Shown piece by piece: positions 50,091 to 61,443 of a DNA stretch of 64,000 bases. The position numbers and the translations under genes were made by a program. Origin of the DNA: Castellaniella sp049673105 (GTDB taxonomy: Bacteria > Pseudomonadota > Gammaproteobacteria > Burkholderiales > Burkholderiaceae_B). The stretch covers positions 1 to 64,000 of the forward strand of contig NZ_JBATXG010000022.1 of NCBI RefSeq assembly GCF_049673105.1. The letters are read 5' to 3'. Position 1 is the stretch's first letter. Each line of letters opens with the position of its first letter. The notes beneath the pieces were generated by a model, which was not told where the DNA came from, did not search any database, and was given only the letters and a program-made list of their open reading frames with translations.

Positions 50091-50978
50091 TCAAACAGTG
50101 TCGACTTTATCCTTCTTGCCTGCTGCCCACCTGAAGCTGAGAATGTCATCGCGATCTATCACAAACAGTCCTGACCAGATAGCCAACCAAAACTGAGCTG
50201 TCACAAGCGGGGGTAGTGCCATGACCCACCCAATACCTCGAATGAGTACCTGCATGAATGCTCTGCGACGTGGGCCTATCACATAAGGCGAATGCACTCG
50301 ATTTCTGAGAAGCCCAAAGCAGAAACACCAATATATAGCAATTTCTTCCTTAGCAAATTTTATCGTGTTACAGTTCCACCAATACCCCCACTGATACACC
50401 CACTCGTCACTCAGGATCCAACTTTGAGATAGGTAAGAACACATAGTATTGCAAGGTGGCAAAGCCTCTCCGCTCGAAAGCCTTACAACACACTGCCGCA
50501 ACTCGACCTCTTCGACAGAGAATGCTATCCCCTCTCGAGGACCTCCAACAAAATTTAGAACTGGAACATTTATCAAGTTCCAGACCATTGGTGTTTGGTC
50601 AACGTCACAAACAGATATTTTATCCTGATAGCGGACGCCAGCGCCACGGGCCTCGAAATAAAGACTCACATTTGACAGTTTCTGACCGGTTGATCTTAAG
50701 GCAAGCTTAGAGACCTGGGGCTTGTGATCTGTAGGCTGCGCCAGTCTCAAGGAATACTCTAAGTGGTTTCCTAATGGCTCCCACCAGGATCCTAGTTGAT
50801 GACGAGAATTCCATTTTCGATGTGACCCAACATAGGTCTTGTATAGCAGCACCTTGGTTACGCGCTGCCAAACCCAGGAAGCGGCTTTCACGATCAAGTT
50901 GAACGGAAGAGGCAGATCCAAATGAAACTCCAAAATGCTAGTACGCAGGCCAATCTGCTTCAGAATATTACGCGCCAC
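50091..50978 (-). CDS. Unrecognised membrane-type protein in the island
   Basis: 295 residues from a GTG start with only a weak ribosome-binding site, so the start is uncertain. I do not recognise the family. Visible features are a hydrophobic segment near residues 25-50 (LPFNLIVKAASWVWQRVTKVLLY), a central beta-rich, Trp- and Cys-containing region, and a strongly hydrophobic stretch near the C-terminus (GWVMALPPLVTAQFWLAIWSGLFVI) followed by a charged tail (AAGKKDKVDTV). This suggests one or two membrane anchors. It precedes the ATPase-nuclease gene on the same strand with a 228-base gap, so the two may form one system with a membrane component, but they could also be unrelated cargo. Confidence 0.5.
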   Translation of the reverse strand: MARNILKQIGLRTSILEFHLDLPLPFNLIVKAASWVWQRVTKVLLYKTYVGSHRKWNSRHQLGSWWEPLGNHLEYSLRLAQPTDHKPQVSKLALRSTGQKLSNVSLYFEARGAGVRYQDKISVCDVDQTPMVWNLINVPVLNFVGGPREGIAFSVEEVELRQCVVRLSSGEALPPCNTMCSYLSQSWILSDEWVYQWGYWWNCNTIKFAKEEIAIYWCFCFGLLRNRVHSPYVIGPRRRAFMQVLIRGIGWVMALPPLVTAQFWLAIWSGLFVIDRDDILSFRWAAGKKDKVDTV

Positions 50979-51273
50979 TAAACCATGGCCCCCGTTAATG
51001 GTCAGCAGCGATTAAGTGATCTAGATGGACATACGCTTAACGTAGCGGCCTTAGTCAAAATTTATAAATCGTTCTCTTGAAACTCCGATTGTAACGCTCA
51101 CAAAGCTTCACCGCGCACTCGGCAACCGGTGCGAATCAATTGCTTCTAATTTCTTAGGTTCATACAAGATTCCGCTTTTGGAAGATAGCTGCCTGAAAAG
51201 AAGTCGTCCCCACCACCCACCTCTGCCAAGGCCTTTAAGAATGCATTTTTTATAAAGAACGCTGAGAGTTAAC
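50979..51273. other. Right edge of the AT-rich island before comEC
   Basis: 295 AT-rich bases between the unknown gene and the comEC stop. No complete gene, tRNA or direct repeat matching the left edge is seen. The composition returns to the GC-rich core at about 51270. Confidence 0.4.
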
Positions 51274-53964
51274 CTACGGGCGCCCCCCATGCCAATACCG
51301 CCGCGACCACTCCAAAACACTGCTCACCGTCAGCCCAGTCCCGGTCGACTGTGCATTAATCCCCCCCTGCCAGTCAGTACGCCAAATCACCGCACCCCCC
51401 TGCCCCCAGCGTTCCAGCACGGCATCATTCGGATGCCCATGACGATTCCAGCGCCCCACCTGCACAATCACATGCTGCGCCCTCACCGCCTGGACAAAGG
51501 GCGCCGTCGAAGAAGTCCGAGAACCGTGGTGCGCCGCCACCACCACATCGGCGGGCGTCAGGCCACGTTGCACCAGGGCCGCTTCGGTGCGGGCCTCGAT
51601 ATCGCCCGTCAGCAGCAGGCTGTGATATTTGCCGCGCACCCGCAGCACACAGCTGCCGGCGTTGGCCTGCACGCCCTTGCGTTCGCGGCGCACATCCAGC
51701 GGCCATAGGAATTCAAAACTGACACCGTCAATTTGCCAGCGTCCGCCGAACAGGCAGGGGCTGACGGCCAAGGGGCGCGGTGCGGGTTCGGCCTGCAGCA
51801 GTCGGGATTCCCTGTCCAGCCAGCGGTCCAGATCAAAGGAACTGAAGGTCTGTTCTACCGGTACGGCTTCCAACACGCTGCGCGCGCCGCCGGCATGGTC
51901 CAGATCGGCATGGGAAATAATCAGGGCATCCAGCCGCCGCACCCCCAGCGCCTTCAAGGCAGGCACGACGGTGCGGGCGCCCTCGTCCGCATCTCGCGCA
52001 TGGCGGGCGCCGGCGTCAAAGACAATGGCGTGCCGGGCGGTGCGCAGCAACAGGGCGCTGCCTTGGCCGACGTCCAGAGCGTGCAGGTCCCATTCTCCCT
52101 CGGCGGGACGCGGCGGCGTCCACAGCGCCATCGGCAGCAGGGCTAACCAGGCCCAACGACGCCGACGCCACAGGCTTTGCACCGCAGCCGGTACGGTCGC
52201 GCCCACCCGCCCTGTCCAACCCAAAGGCGGCTCACCCGAGTCCTGCCTGGTCGACGAACCCGGCCACAAGGCGTGCGATCCCGGCCACAAGGCACACACC
52301 GCCCCGCCCGCTGCCAGCCAATACAGCCACACCGGCACTGCCGCCACCGGCAAGGTCGGCAAACCCGCCAGCCATTCGGTGGGCTGCATCATCAGGGACA
52401 GCACACCGTGGGCCAAGCAGGCCAGACCGGCGGCAGCCCCCTCCAGACCCGGCGCCAGGGAGACGGCAGCCAGCAACAAGGACAGCGGCGTGACCAGCAG
52501 TTCGATCACGGGAATGGCATAGGCATTGGCCAACGGCGATACCAGGGATACCTCGTGAAACAGCCAGGCCAGAGCCGGCGCCAGAGCCAGGGTGATGGCC
52601 CATTGCAAACGGGCTGCCAGGCGCAGGCCGCGCAGCCAGCGGCCTGAACGCGACACGACCGGAGGAGCAGCCACTGCGACGGCGCCCTGCTGGCTGTCGA
52701 GCACGAGAGATGAGGCCGTGGCATCCCGCCCCACGGCCAGCAGTACCGCGACGGCGGCAAAAGACAGCCAGAAACCGCTGGCCAACACCGACCAAGGATC
52801 CAGCGCGACCACGACGACGGCGGCCAAGGCCAACACCCGCGAGCCATTCAGGCGCAGCTGCAGGGCTTGGGCGCCCGCCACGACCGCCAACATCATGAAG
52901 GTGCGGCGAGCGGGCACGCCCCAGCCGGCCAGCAGGCAATACAGCCAGGCAGTGATCAGGGCGGCGCAGGCCGCCGCCCTGCGGGCGGGCCAGCGTTCGG
53001 CCAGCACTCTGCCGCGCCAGGACAGACGGCACCATAGCCAGTATGCGGCCAGGGCAGCCGCGCCGGATAGCATCGTGATATGGGACCCGGATATTGAAAC
53101 CAAATGTGTCAACGAGGTGCGGTTGAAGATGCGCCAGTCGGCGTCGCCCATCCCATCCTGATCCCCGATCGCCAGCGCCCGCAGCACGGCGCCGTAGCGC
53201 TTGCCATCCAGGTGCGGCGTCATGGCCTGGCGGATCCGGTGTCGCGCCCGGTCTGCGACGACCGCAATGCTGTGCCAGTCATCGTTATGCAGATGCTCCG
53301 GCTCGCCGCGCACCGTCCCGGTCGCCCGGATGCCTGCCGCAAAGGCATGTCCTTCGTAATCGAAAGCTGCCACGTTCTGCGCTGCCCGCACAGGACGCAG
53401 GACCAGCGCCATGCGCCACACCTGCCCCGCCCGGATCTCGGGAAACGGGGGATCGGCAGGCTGCGCCGCCGCATAAGGACTGCGCCAGCCTGAAGCGGAC
53501 CAACTGACCAGGATCCGCGGCGGCACGCCGGTCGGATGCGCATCCAGCACGTCGGCCTCGAAGCGAACCCGGTCCGGCTGCAGACGGGGCAGCCCCTGCA
53601 CGCGCAGCGTGACCCGCGACACCCGGTCCACATTATCGTCGGCCAAGCGCTGATCCAGCCGCTGCTGCGCCCAGAAAACGGTGATAGCAAAGGCCAGACC
53701 GGCGGCCAGCAGCCAGAACGCCAGAATGCGCAAAAGGCGGATCGGCAGGGAAAACCGGCGAAGCAACAAACCGGCAGCACCTGCCGGAGGCAGCACACAA
53801 ACCGCGCGAATACCCAGCCGATGCCCCAGATACCAGGCCAGTCCCAACAAAGCCGCCGGAATCAGCACCGCCGCCGCAGCCCAAGGCCAGTCAGGCAGCT
53901 CAGGCAACTGGTGCACGGCCCCCACCCCCAGCAGCCCTGCCACCCCCGCCAGCCGTCCGATCAT
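51274..53964 (-). CDS. comEC: DNA internalisation protein ComEC/Rec2
   Basis: 896 residues. It has an N-terminal DUF4131-type soluble/membrane region, the competence domain with many membrane helices (SLTHLVSISGSHITMLSGAAAL, WGVPARRTFMMLAVV) and a C-terminal metallo-beta-lactamase-like domain with ISHADLDHAGG (HxDxDH, near 680) and GDIEARTE. The protein forms the inner-membrane channel for single-stranded DNA uptake in transformation. It faces the AT-rich island with its 3' end and continues a conserved run with tatD and lolDC. Confidence 0.94.
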   Translation of the reverse strand: MIGRLAGVAGLLGVGAVHQLPELPDWPWAAAAVLIPAALLGLAWYLGHRLGIRAVCVLPPAGAAGLLLRRFSLPIRLLRILAFWLLAAGLAFAITVFWAQQRLDQRLADDNVDRVSRVTLRVQGLPRLQPDRVRFEADVLDAHPTGVPPRILVSWSASGWRSPYAAAQPADPPFPEIRAGQVWRMALVLRPVRAAQNVAAFDYEGHAFAAGIRATGTVRGEPEHLHNDDWHSIAVVADRARHRIRQAMTPHLDGKRYGAVLRALAIGDQDGMGDADWRIFNRTSLTHLVSISGSHITMLSGAAALAAYWLWCRLSWRGRVLAERWPARRAAACAALITAWLYCLLAGWGVPARRTFMMLAVVAGAQALQLRLNGSRVLALAAVVVVALDPWSVLASGFWLSFAAVAVLLAVGRDATASSLVLDSQQGAVAVAAPPVVSRSGRWLRGLRLAARLQWAITLALAPALAWLFHEVSLVSPLANAYAIPVIELLVTPLSLLLAAVSLAPGLEGAAAGLACLAHGVLSLMMQPTEWLAGLPTLPVAAVPVWLYWLAAGGAVCALWPGSHALWPGSSTRQDSGEPPLGWTGRVGATVPAAVQSLWRRRRWAWLALLPMALWTPPRPAEGEWDLHALDVGQGSALLLRTARHAIVFDAGARHARDADEGARTVVPALKALGVRRLDALIISHADLDHAGGARSVLEAVPVEQTFSSFDLDRWLDRESRLLQAEPAPRPLAVSPCLFGGRWQIDGVSFEFLWPLDVRRERKGVQANAGSCVLRVRGKYHSLLLTGDIEARTEAALVQRGLTPADVVVAAHHGSRTSSTAPFVQAVRAQHVIVQVGRWNRHGHPNDAVLERWGQGGAVIWRTDWQGGINAQSTGTGLTVSSVLEWSRRYWHGGRP

Positions 53965-54041
53965 GTCCCGCCCCTGAAGCCCCAGACCACCAAGACTAAG
54001 GGGCGCGAGTGCGACAAAACCAGGCCCTCAGGCCATTTTCA

Positions 54042-54878
54042 TCACACCCGGTCGGTAGGCAGCAACCCGTTCAAACGCGGCAGCACCCGCACCGCGTTGC
54101 GAGCGCACTGCGCGATCACGTCGTCCTGAGATTCCGACCGCAAGGCAGCCAACTCCTGGGCGATCCGAGCGACCTCTGCCGGTTCGTTGCGGGCGGGCTG
54201 TCGCCGACCGTCCGCATCGCGCCCCAGCCAGGCGGGCGGAATATCGGGCGCATCGGTTTCCAGCACCAGCGCCGTCGCGGGCAACTGCGCGGCCAGGCGG
54301 CGGATCTGCAGAGCACGGTCGAAAGTCATGGCCCCGCCGATCCCCAGCGCAAACCCCAGTTCCAGAAACTGTTCGGCCTGTTGAAAGCTGCCGTTAAAGG
54401 CATGAGCGATGCCGCCGATCGGCGGGCGACGGCGCAGGTGTTTCAACAGCATGTCCTGGGATTTGCGCACATGCAGCAGCACCGGCAAATCAAAACGCTG
54501 CGCCAGATCCAGTTGGCGGGTATAGAACCATTCCTGCCGCGCCCGCAACGCCGGAGTGCTGATTTCGGGGACGAAAAAATCCAGGCCGATTTCGCCAATG
54601 GCGACCAGGCGGGGATCGTCCCGCCAGGCCTGCAAGCAGTTTTCCAAAACCGTCAGATCGGCCTCATCCGCCTGCAGCATGTACAGGGGATGGATGCCCA
54701 GCGCATACGCGCCGCCCGGCAAAGACGCGGCCAGATCTCGCACCGTCTGGAAATTGCTGCGGCACACGGCGGGGATGACGATGCTGCGCACGCCCGCCTG
54801 CTGCGCCCGACGGATGACCTGAATCCGATCCGCATCGAATTCGGCGGCATCCAGATGGCAATGCGTATCGATGAGCAT
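54042..54878 (-). CDS. TatD-family metal-dependent DNase
   Basis: 278 residues. IDTHCHLD (H6, H8) opens the TIM-barrel metal hydrolase. AIGEIGLDFF, FYTRQLDLAQRFDLPVLLHVRK and VLETDAPDIPP with the last catalytic Asp follow. TatD-family enzymes are 3'-5' exonucleases on DNA (and RNA) with apurinic-site activity. The gene lies between comEC and lolD on the same strand, 77 bases before comEC and 63 bases after lolD, in an arrangement conserved in related betaproteobacteria. Confidence 0.92.
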   Translation of the reverse strand: MLIDTHCHLDAAEFDADRIQVIRRAQQAGVRSIVIPAVCRSNFQTVRDLAASLPGGAYALGIHPLYMLQADEADLTVLENCLQAWRDDPRLVAIGEIGLDFFVPEISTPALRARQEWFYTRQLDLAQRFDLPVLLHVRKSQDMLLKHLRRRPPIGGIAHAFNGSFQQAEQFLELGFALGIGGAMTFDRALQIRRLAAQLPATALVLETDAPDIPPAWLGRDADGRRQPARNEPAEVARIAQELAALRSESQDDVIAQCARNAVRVLPRLNGLLPTDRV

Positions 54879-54941
54879 CCGCGCCTCCGTTCAGCCTGCA
54901 AGGCCCCCTGGACCCGCGCCAGCCGCCCTGTTCCGCAATCG

Positions 54942-55634
54942 TCAGACCAGCCGCCCCGCCTGCATGTGCAGTTGGCGATGCGCCAGCGCCGCCAAGGCCG
55001 GGTCGTGAGTCACGATGACAAAAGCCGTCCCCAGATCCTGATTGATTCTGCCCAGCAGGTCAAACATGGCGTCCGCCGTATGACGGTCCAGATTGCCGGT
55101 GGGTTCGTCGGCCAGTACGCAAGCCGGCTGCGTCACCAGGGCGCGGGCCAGCGCGACCCGCTGGCGTTCGCCCCCCGACAATTGACCGGGAAAATGGGTG
55201 GCGCGATTGCCCAGGCCCACTTGTTCCAGCAGATGGGCGGCCTGTTCCCGCGCCTGGGCGCGGCTCAGGCGGCGCACGATCAGCGGCATGGCGACATTGT
55301 CCAGCGCGGAAAACTCGGGCAGCAGGTGGTGGAACTGGTAGACAAACCCCAGCGCCCGGTTGCGCAGCTGGCTGCGCTTGCGCTCGTTCAGGCCGTTGCT
55401 GGCCTCGCCGGCGATCCACAATTGCCCGTCATCGGGCTGATCCAGCAGGCCCAGCACGTGCAGCAGCGTGCTCTTGCCCGAACCGGACGCGCCCACGATG
55501 GCCACCATTTCGTGTGCGCGGACGTCCAGGCTGACGTCTTGCAGGACGTCGACCCGGCCTGCGCCCTCGTCATAGGTTTTGACCAGGTGTTCGGCGCGCA
55601 GCACCGTTTTCACATCGTTCACCACATCAGTCAT
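54942..55634 (-). CDS. lolD: Lipoprotein-releasing ABC transporter ATPase LolD
   Basis: 230 residues. Walker A GASGSGKST (48-56), the Q-loop, signature LSGGERQR and Walker B CVLADEPTGNLD are all present, and the DEPTGNLD and NRALGFVYQFHHLLPEFSALDNVAMP patterns are those of the LolD/MacB ATPase group. With LolC/E it extracts lipoproteins from the inner membrane for LolA. It overlaps the end of lolC by eight bases and is co-transcribed after it. Confidence 0.95.
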   Translation of the reverse strand: MTDVVNDVKTVLRAEHLVKTYDEGAGRVDVLQDVSLDVRAHEMVAIVGASGSGKSTLLHVLGLLDQPDDGQLWIAGEASNGLNERKRSQLRNRALGFVYQFHHLLPEFSALDNVAMPLIVRRLSRAQAREQAAHLLEQVGLGNRATHFPGQLSGGERQRVALARALVTQPACVLADEPTGNLDRHTADAMFDLLGRINQDLGTAFVIVTHDPALAALAHRQLHMQAGRLV

Positions 55635-56898
55635 GACGCAACACCTGGGCAGGCTGCAGGCGGGATGCCCGCCAGCTGGGATAAAGGGTCGCCAGCAGCG
55701 ACAGCACCAGCGACGTGACGCCGATCACCGCGATGTCGTTCACCTGCGGATTGGATGGCAGTTCGCTGATGAAATAGATCTGCTGCGGCAAAAACTGAAT
55801 GCCCAGCAGGCGTTCGATCCAAGGCACGATGACATCGATGTTGTAGGCGGTCAGGGTACCCAGCGCAACGCCCGCCGCCGTGCCCACGACACCGATCAGG
55901 CTGCCCTGGATCAGGAAGATCCGGGCGATCTCTCCGGGCGTCGCCCCCAGGGTGCGCAGGATGGCGATATCGGACTGCTTGTCCTTGACCGCCATCACCA
56001 GCGACGACAACAGATTGAAGGCCGCCACGGCCACAATCAGCGTCAGGATCAGGAACATCATGCGTTTTTCCGTCTGCACGGCGGCAAACCAGGTACGGTT
56101 GTTCTGCGTCCAGTCCATCGCCTGGACGCCCGAGGGCATCAGGTTCAACACACGCCGCGCCACCTGCGGCGCCTGCTGCATGTCGGCGATGCGCAACCGC
56201 ACGCCGCTCACGCCGCTGTCGCGAAAGACGCGGGCCGCATCCTGCACATTCACAAAGGCCAACGTGGCGTCATATTCGTAATAGCCGGTGGCGAATACGC
56301 CTGACACGGTGAACTGGCGCATGCGCGGCGCAAAACCGGCGGGCGAGATCGAGCCTTGCGGCGCCAGCATCAGCACCGTATCGCCGACCATCAGGCCCAG
56401 GGACTGGGCGATCTGGCTGCCGATGATGACATGAAAGGAGCCAGGCGACAGGCTGTCCAGCGCACCGGATTCCAACTGGCCTTTCAAATCGGAGACCTGC
56501 GGTTCGATGGCTGGATCGATGCCCCGGATCTGCACGCCGCTGAGCGACTGGCCGCGCGCCAGCATGGCCTGGGCCGCGACGAAGGGCGCCGCCCCCCGCA
56601 CATCCGGGTCTTCTTTGGCGGCCTGCGCCAGATCTTGCCAATGATCCAGGACCTGCTGGTGATTGCCGCCCTGCACATACAGTTCAATGTGCGGCAGCAC
56701 CGACAGCATGCGGTCGCGCACCTGCGTCTGGAAGCCATTCATGACCGACAGGACGATGATCAGGGCCGCCACCCCCAGCCCGATACCGGCCATGGAACTG
56801 GCCGCCACGAACGACACGAAGCGGTCGCCCCGGCGGCCGCCGCGCCCGACGCGGGCCAGACCGGCATACCGCGCCCCTATCCACCACTCATAGGCCAT
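55627..56898 (-). CDS. lolC: Lipoprotein-releasing ABC transporter permease LolC/E
   Basis: 423 residues from the ATG at 56898 (a GTG at 56904 is also in frame). EWWIGARYAGLARVGRGGRRGDRFVSFVAASSMAGIGLGVAALIIVLSVMNGFQTQVRDRM is the LolC/E N-terminus with the first membrane segment. A large periplasmic domain follows, then three more hydrophobic segments (from about residue 275) as in MacB/LolC permeases, ending in SLVLSLLATLYPSWRASRLQPAQVLRHD. It is a single permease gene, so the complex may be homodimeric as in bacteria with one LolCE-type protein. Confidence 0.93.
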   Translation of the reverse strand: MAYEWWIGARYAGLARVGRGGRRGDRFVSFVAASSMAGIGLGVAALIIVLSVMNGFQTQVRDRMLSVLPHIELYVQGGNHQQVLDHWQDLAQAAKEDPDVRGAAPFVAAQAMLARGQSLSGVQIRGIDPAIEPQVSDLKGQLESGALDSLSPGSFHVIIGSQIAQSLGLMVGDTVLMLAPQGSISPAGFAPRMRQFTVSGVFATGYYEYDATLAFVNVQDAARVFRDSGVSGVRLRIADMQQAPQVARRVLNLMPSGVQAMDWTQNNRTWFAAVQTEKRMMFLILTLIVAVAAFNLLSSLVMAVKDKQSDIAILRTLGATPGEIARIFLIQGSLIGVVGTAAGVALGTLTAYNIDVIVPWIERLLGIQFLPQQIYFISELPSNPQVNDIAVIGVTSLVLSLLATLYPSWRASRLQPAQVLRHD

Positions 56899-56938
56899 GC
56901 GCACCGCCTCTTGTTCTGTTTGACTCTACAATTCCGAC

Positions 56939-57837
56939 ATGCATATCGTGATTCCCGGGGCTTGGCCCGATCCTGAAGTGGCTGCCGAACTGGCGCCCCA
57001 TCTGGCGCAACGCGCGCCCACGCTGGCTCGTTGGCTGGCACGCGGCAAGGCCGTGGCGACCGCCAGTCCCGCCGCCGACACCTGGTGCACGCCGCTGGAA
57101 CACTGGCATTTGCAAGCACACGGTTTTGTCGCAGCACAAGCCGAGCATATTAGCGCAGGTCTGGGTCCCCTGCGCGCCGAAGAGCCCGACGACGAACCCG
57201 TCTGGCTGGCCGAACTGATCCATATGGCGCCCTCGCGCGACGGCGCGGCGCTGCTGCCGGCGGCCTCTTTGAACATGACGGCGGAACATTCCGCCGCGCT
57301 GCTGCACACGGCGCAGGAATACCTGGACGACAGCGGCCTGCAGCTGGAGATGCTGCGCCCCGACACCTGGCGGCTGCGCTGGCCGCAACCCGTGCAACTG
57401 GCCTGCGCCAGCCCCGCCCTGGTCGCCGTCAGCGCCGTCAACGACTGGTGGCCGCAGGACCCGGTGGCGCAACCCTGGCGCCGCCTGGTCAACACCTTGC
57501 AGATGGCCTGGTTCGACCACCCCGTCAATCAGGCCCGCCAGCAGGACGGCCTGCCGCCCATCAACAGCCTCTGGCTGTATGGCGGCGCCCGGCCCAGCCA
57601 GTTGACCCAGTCCCCGCCTGCCGATCTGCGCATCGACACGACACTGCAGGATGCGGCCACCACGCAAAACTGGGGGGGCTGGATCGAGGCCTTGGCGGCG
57701 CTGGAACAAGCGCTTTTCGCGCCGTTGGCCGCTCAAGGCCCGACGCTGGTGCTGACCGGTCGCGATCGCTACGCCACGGTCACCGTCCAGAACGGCTGGC
57801 TGGCGCGGCTGCGCACTCAGGATTGGAGGCGCTGGTG

Positions 57838-57850
<13 letters not shown>
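56939..57850 (+). CDS. RpfE-like protein of unknown function
   Basis: 303 residues. It is a conserved betaproteobacterial and xanthomonad protein found just upstream of recJ, recalled here as related to Xanthomonas RpfE and to cofactor-independent phosphoglycerate-mutase-like proteins. The recognisable stretches are MHIVIPGAWPDP at the start and WCTPLEHWHLQAHGF, and WGGWIEALAALEQALF near the C-terminus. No catalytic residues can be assigned with confidence. The start is divergent from lolC with 40 bases between them. It overlaps the recJ start by 13 bases, so the two are translationally coupled. Confidence 0.7.
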
Positions 57851-59535
<1,685 letters not shown>

Positions 59536-59538
59536 AAC

Positions 59539-60453
59539 CTAGTCGCTACGCGTCGGCCAGGCGGCCAGGACCAAGCCCAGCAAGGCGGCGGCAAAAGCCA
59601 GGGCGTGCAAGCGGCTGAAGGACTCCCCCAACAGCAGCACCCCGACGCAGGCCGCTCCGACGGGCAGCAGCACGGTGAACACCCCGGCCCGAGAGGCCGG
59701 CACCCGGCGCAAGCCCGTCATCCAGAGCCAGATGGTGCCGCTGGCCGCCAGGCCGTAGAACAGCAACAGGCCCCAGACCTGGACGGTGATCGCCGTGAAA
59801 TCGAAACGCCAGGCGGCATAGGCCCCGGCGGGCAGCATCAGCACAAAACCCCAGACATTCATCAGGGCGCTGATCCGCTTGGCCGACAAGACGCCGGTCA
59901 ATTGTTTGCCGATGACGGCATAGGCCGCCTCGCACAACACCGCGCCCCCCAGCAAAGCGTATCCCAACCAATGATTTGCCGAGCCGCTGGCAGCGGTGTC
60001 CGCCGGTTGCGCCAATGCCAGCAACCCGATCCCGCACACGGCGCAGACAATCGCCGCCAGCACCTGCGGCCGGATGGCTTCGCGCAGCACGATGCGGCTC
60101 ATGACCGCAATGGCGGCAGGAATGGCGGACATGATGATGCCGGCAGCCACCGCGCTGCTGTAGCTCACGCCCAGCACCATGAAGACCGTGAACAGAAAGC
60201 TGCCGATGAAGGATTCCAGAAAAACCAGCCAGCGCACGCGCGCGGTCAGCGGGGCCTCGGTGGCGGGCTTGCGCAACCAGTGCAGAACGGACAGGCCGCC
60301 GATGCCGAATCGCAGACAGCCCAGCAGAAACACCGGGAAAATCGCCGCCAGCGGCTTGCTGAGCGCCACATAGGCCCCCACCACAAACATGCTGGACCCC
60401 AGGCAGGCATACGCCAGACCTGGACGTAAACCCGCATCCGCCTCATGCCTCAT
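59539..60453 (-). CDS. EamA-family DMT transporter
   Basis: 304 residues with ten hydrophobic segments in two homologous EamA repeats. VGAYVALSKPLAAIFPVFLLGCLRFGIGGLSVLHWLR and the SAIPAAIAVMSRIVLREAI repeat signatures are visible. Drug/metabolite transporters of this kind export amino acids or other small metabolites. It overlaps the second EamA gene by four bases (ATGA) and converges on recJ with three bases between stops. Confidence 0.88.
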   Translation of the reverse strand: MRHEADAGLRPGLAYACLGSSMFVVGAYVALSKPLAAIFPVFLLGCLRFGIGGLSVLHWLRKPATEAPLTARVRWLVFLESFIGSFLFTVFMVLGVSYSSAVAAGIIMSAIPAAIAVMSRIVLREAIRPQVLAAIVCAVCGIGLLALAQPADTAASGSANHWLGYALLGGAVLCEAAYAVIGKQLTGVLSAKRISALMNVWGFVLMLPAGAYAAWRFDFTAITVQVWGLLLFYGLAASGTIWLWMTGLRRVPASRAGVFTVLLPVGAACVGVLLLGESFSRLHALAFAAALLGLVLAAWPTRSD

Positions 60454-61367
60454 GCAGCGCTCCGGCGCGAGGACAGCACAATGCCGCCGATGATCAGCAG
60501 GAACGCCAGCGCATGATACAGATGCGGGGTCTCACCCAGCAGCCCCAGGGACAGCAGCGCCGCAATCAGCGGGGTGAGGTTATTGAAAAATCCCGCCAGC
60601 GTCGGCCCCACCCGCTGCACCCCCGCCCCCCAGCAGCGAAACGCGATCACCGCCGGACCGACGGCCACAAAGATCACCGTCAGTGCCAGAGGCCAGCCCC
60701 AGACGATCCGCCAGTCGCTCAGGCCCCATTCCAAGGCGGCGAACAGGCCCGACCAGGCGGCTCCGTACAGCACTTGCCCCAGCAAGAACCCCGCCCAATG
60801 GGCGCGGACCGGCGCATCGGCAGGGACTCGCGTCAGCTGCCAGCTGTAAAACGCCCAGATGATGGTCGCCAGGACCATCAACAGATCCCCGACCACAAAG
60901 CGCAAGGCCCACAACTGCGCCCACTCGCCATGCGACAGCACCACCGCCACCCCGGCCAGGGACAGCACGGCGCCCAACACCTGGGCAGGATGGATGGCGG
61001 CCCCATGAAACACCCGCCCCACGATCAACATCCAGACCGGCATGCTGGCCGCCACCAGGGTGACGTTGACCGGCGTCGAGGTATGCAGGGCCAAGTATTG
61101 CAGCGAGTTGTACAGCCCCACGCCCAACAGGCCCAGCAAGGCATAGCGCGGCCATTGCCGCCAGACGGCGCTGCCCGGCTGCAACACCCGATAACCCAGC
61201 GGCAAGAGCAGCAGCAAGGCCACCGTCCAACGCAGGAAATTCAAGGTCAGGGGCGGCACCAGATCCACCACCGCCCGGCCCACGACCGCATTGCCTGCCC
61301 AGAGGATGGGCGGCACCAACAGCAAGGCCACGGTTCCGGGAGTCAATCTAGTATTGTTCATGCACAT
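60450..61367 (-). CDS. EamA-family DMT transporter
   Basis: 305 residues (starts at 61367 or 61361) with ten hydrophobic segments and two EamA repeats: PILWAGNAVVGRAVVDLVPPLTLNFLRW and AALLSLGLLGETPHLYHALAFLLIIGGIVLSSR. It is the first gene of a two-gene unit with a second, different EamA protein. Many DMT pairs form heterodimers, but each half-length family member here has the full ten-segment architecture, so each may act alone. Substrate unknown. Confidence 0.88.
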   Translation of the reverse strand: MCMNNTRLTPGTVALLLVPPILWAGNAVVGRAVVDLVPPLTLNFLRWTVALLLLLPLGYRVLQPGSAVWRQWPRYALLGLLGVGLYNSLQYLALHTSTPVNVTLVAASMPVWMLIVGRVFHGAAIHPAQVLGAVLSLAGVAVVLSHGEWAQLWALRFVVGDLLMVLATIIWAFYSWQLTRVPADAPVRAHWAGFLLGQVLYGAAWSGLFAALEWGLSDWRIVWGWPLALTVIFVAVGPAVIAFRCWGAGVQRVGPTLAGFFNNLTPLIAALLSLGLLGETPHLYHALAFLLIIGGIVLSSRRSAA

Positions 61368-61413
61368 CGCCTGCCTGTCTCGTCAGCAGGAATTCTAACC
61401 GCCGCATTATTTC

Positions 61414-61443
61414 TTGACATAATACTGCCCCAAGCCTTACCAT
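61414..61443 (+). promoter_or_regulatory. Candidate promoter of infA
   Basis: A perfect TTGACA (61414-61419) is followed after 18 bases by TACCAT (61438-61443), which shares T, A, A and T with the TATAAT consensus. It faces infA, whose start lies about 210 bases downstream, so a long leader would result. The remaining 61368-61656 region shows no gene. Confidence 0.5.

Noticed and set aside
49868..50134. Plus-strand 88-codon frame and minus-strand 75-codon frame in the island spacer, considered as transposase remnants
   Set aside because: Neither contains a recognisable catalytic motif or a ribosome-binding site, and no terminal inverted repeats were found.
50999..51045. ACGCTTAACG-type string near the right island edge, compared with GCTAACGG at the left edge as a possible direct repeat
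   Set aside because: Only short and imperfect similarity; not enough to call an attachment-site repeat.
51108..51320. 70-codon minus-strand frame at the end of comEC
   Set aside because: It overlaps the comEC 3' end, is Gly/Arg-rich at its start and has no similarity I recognise.
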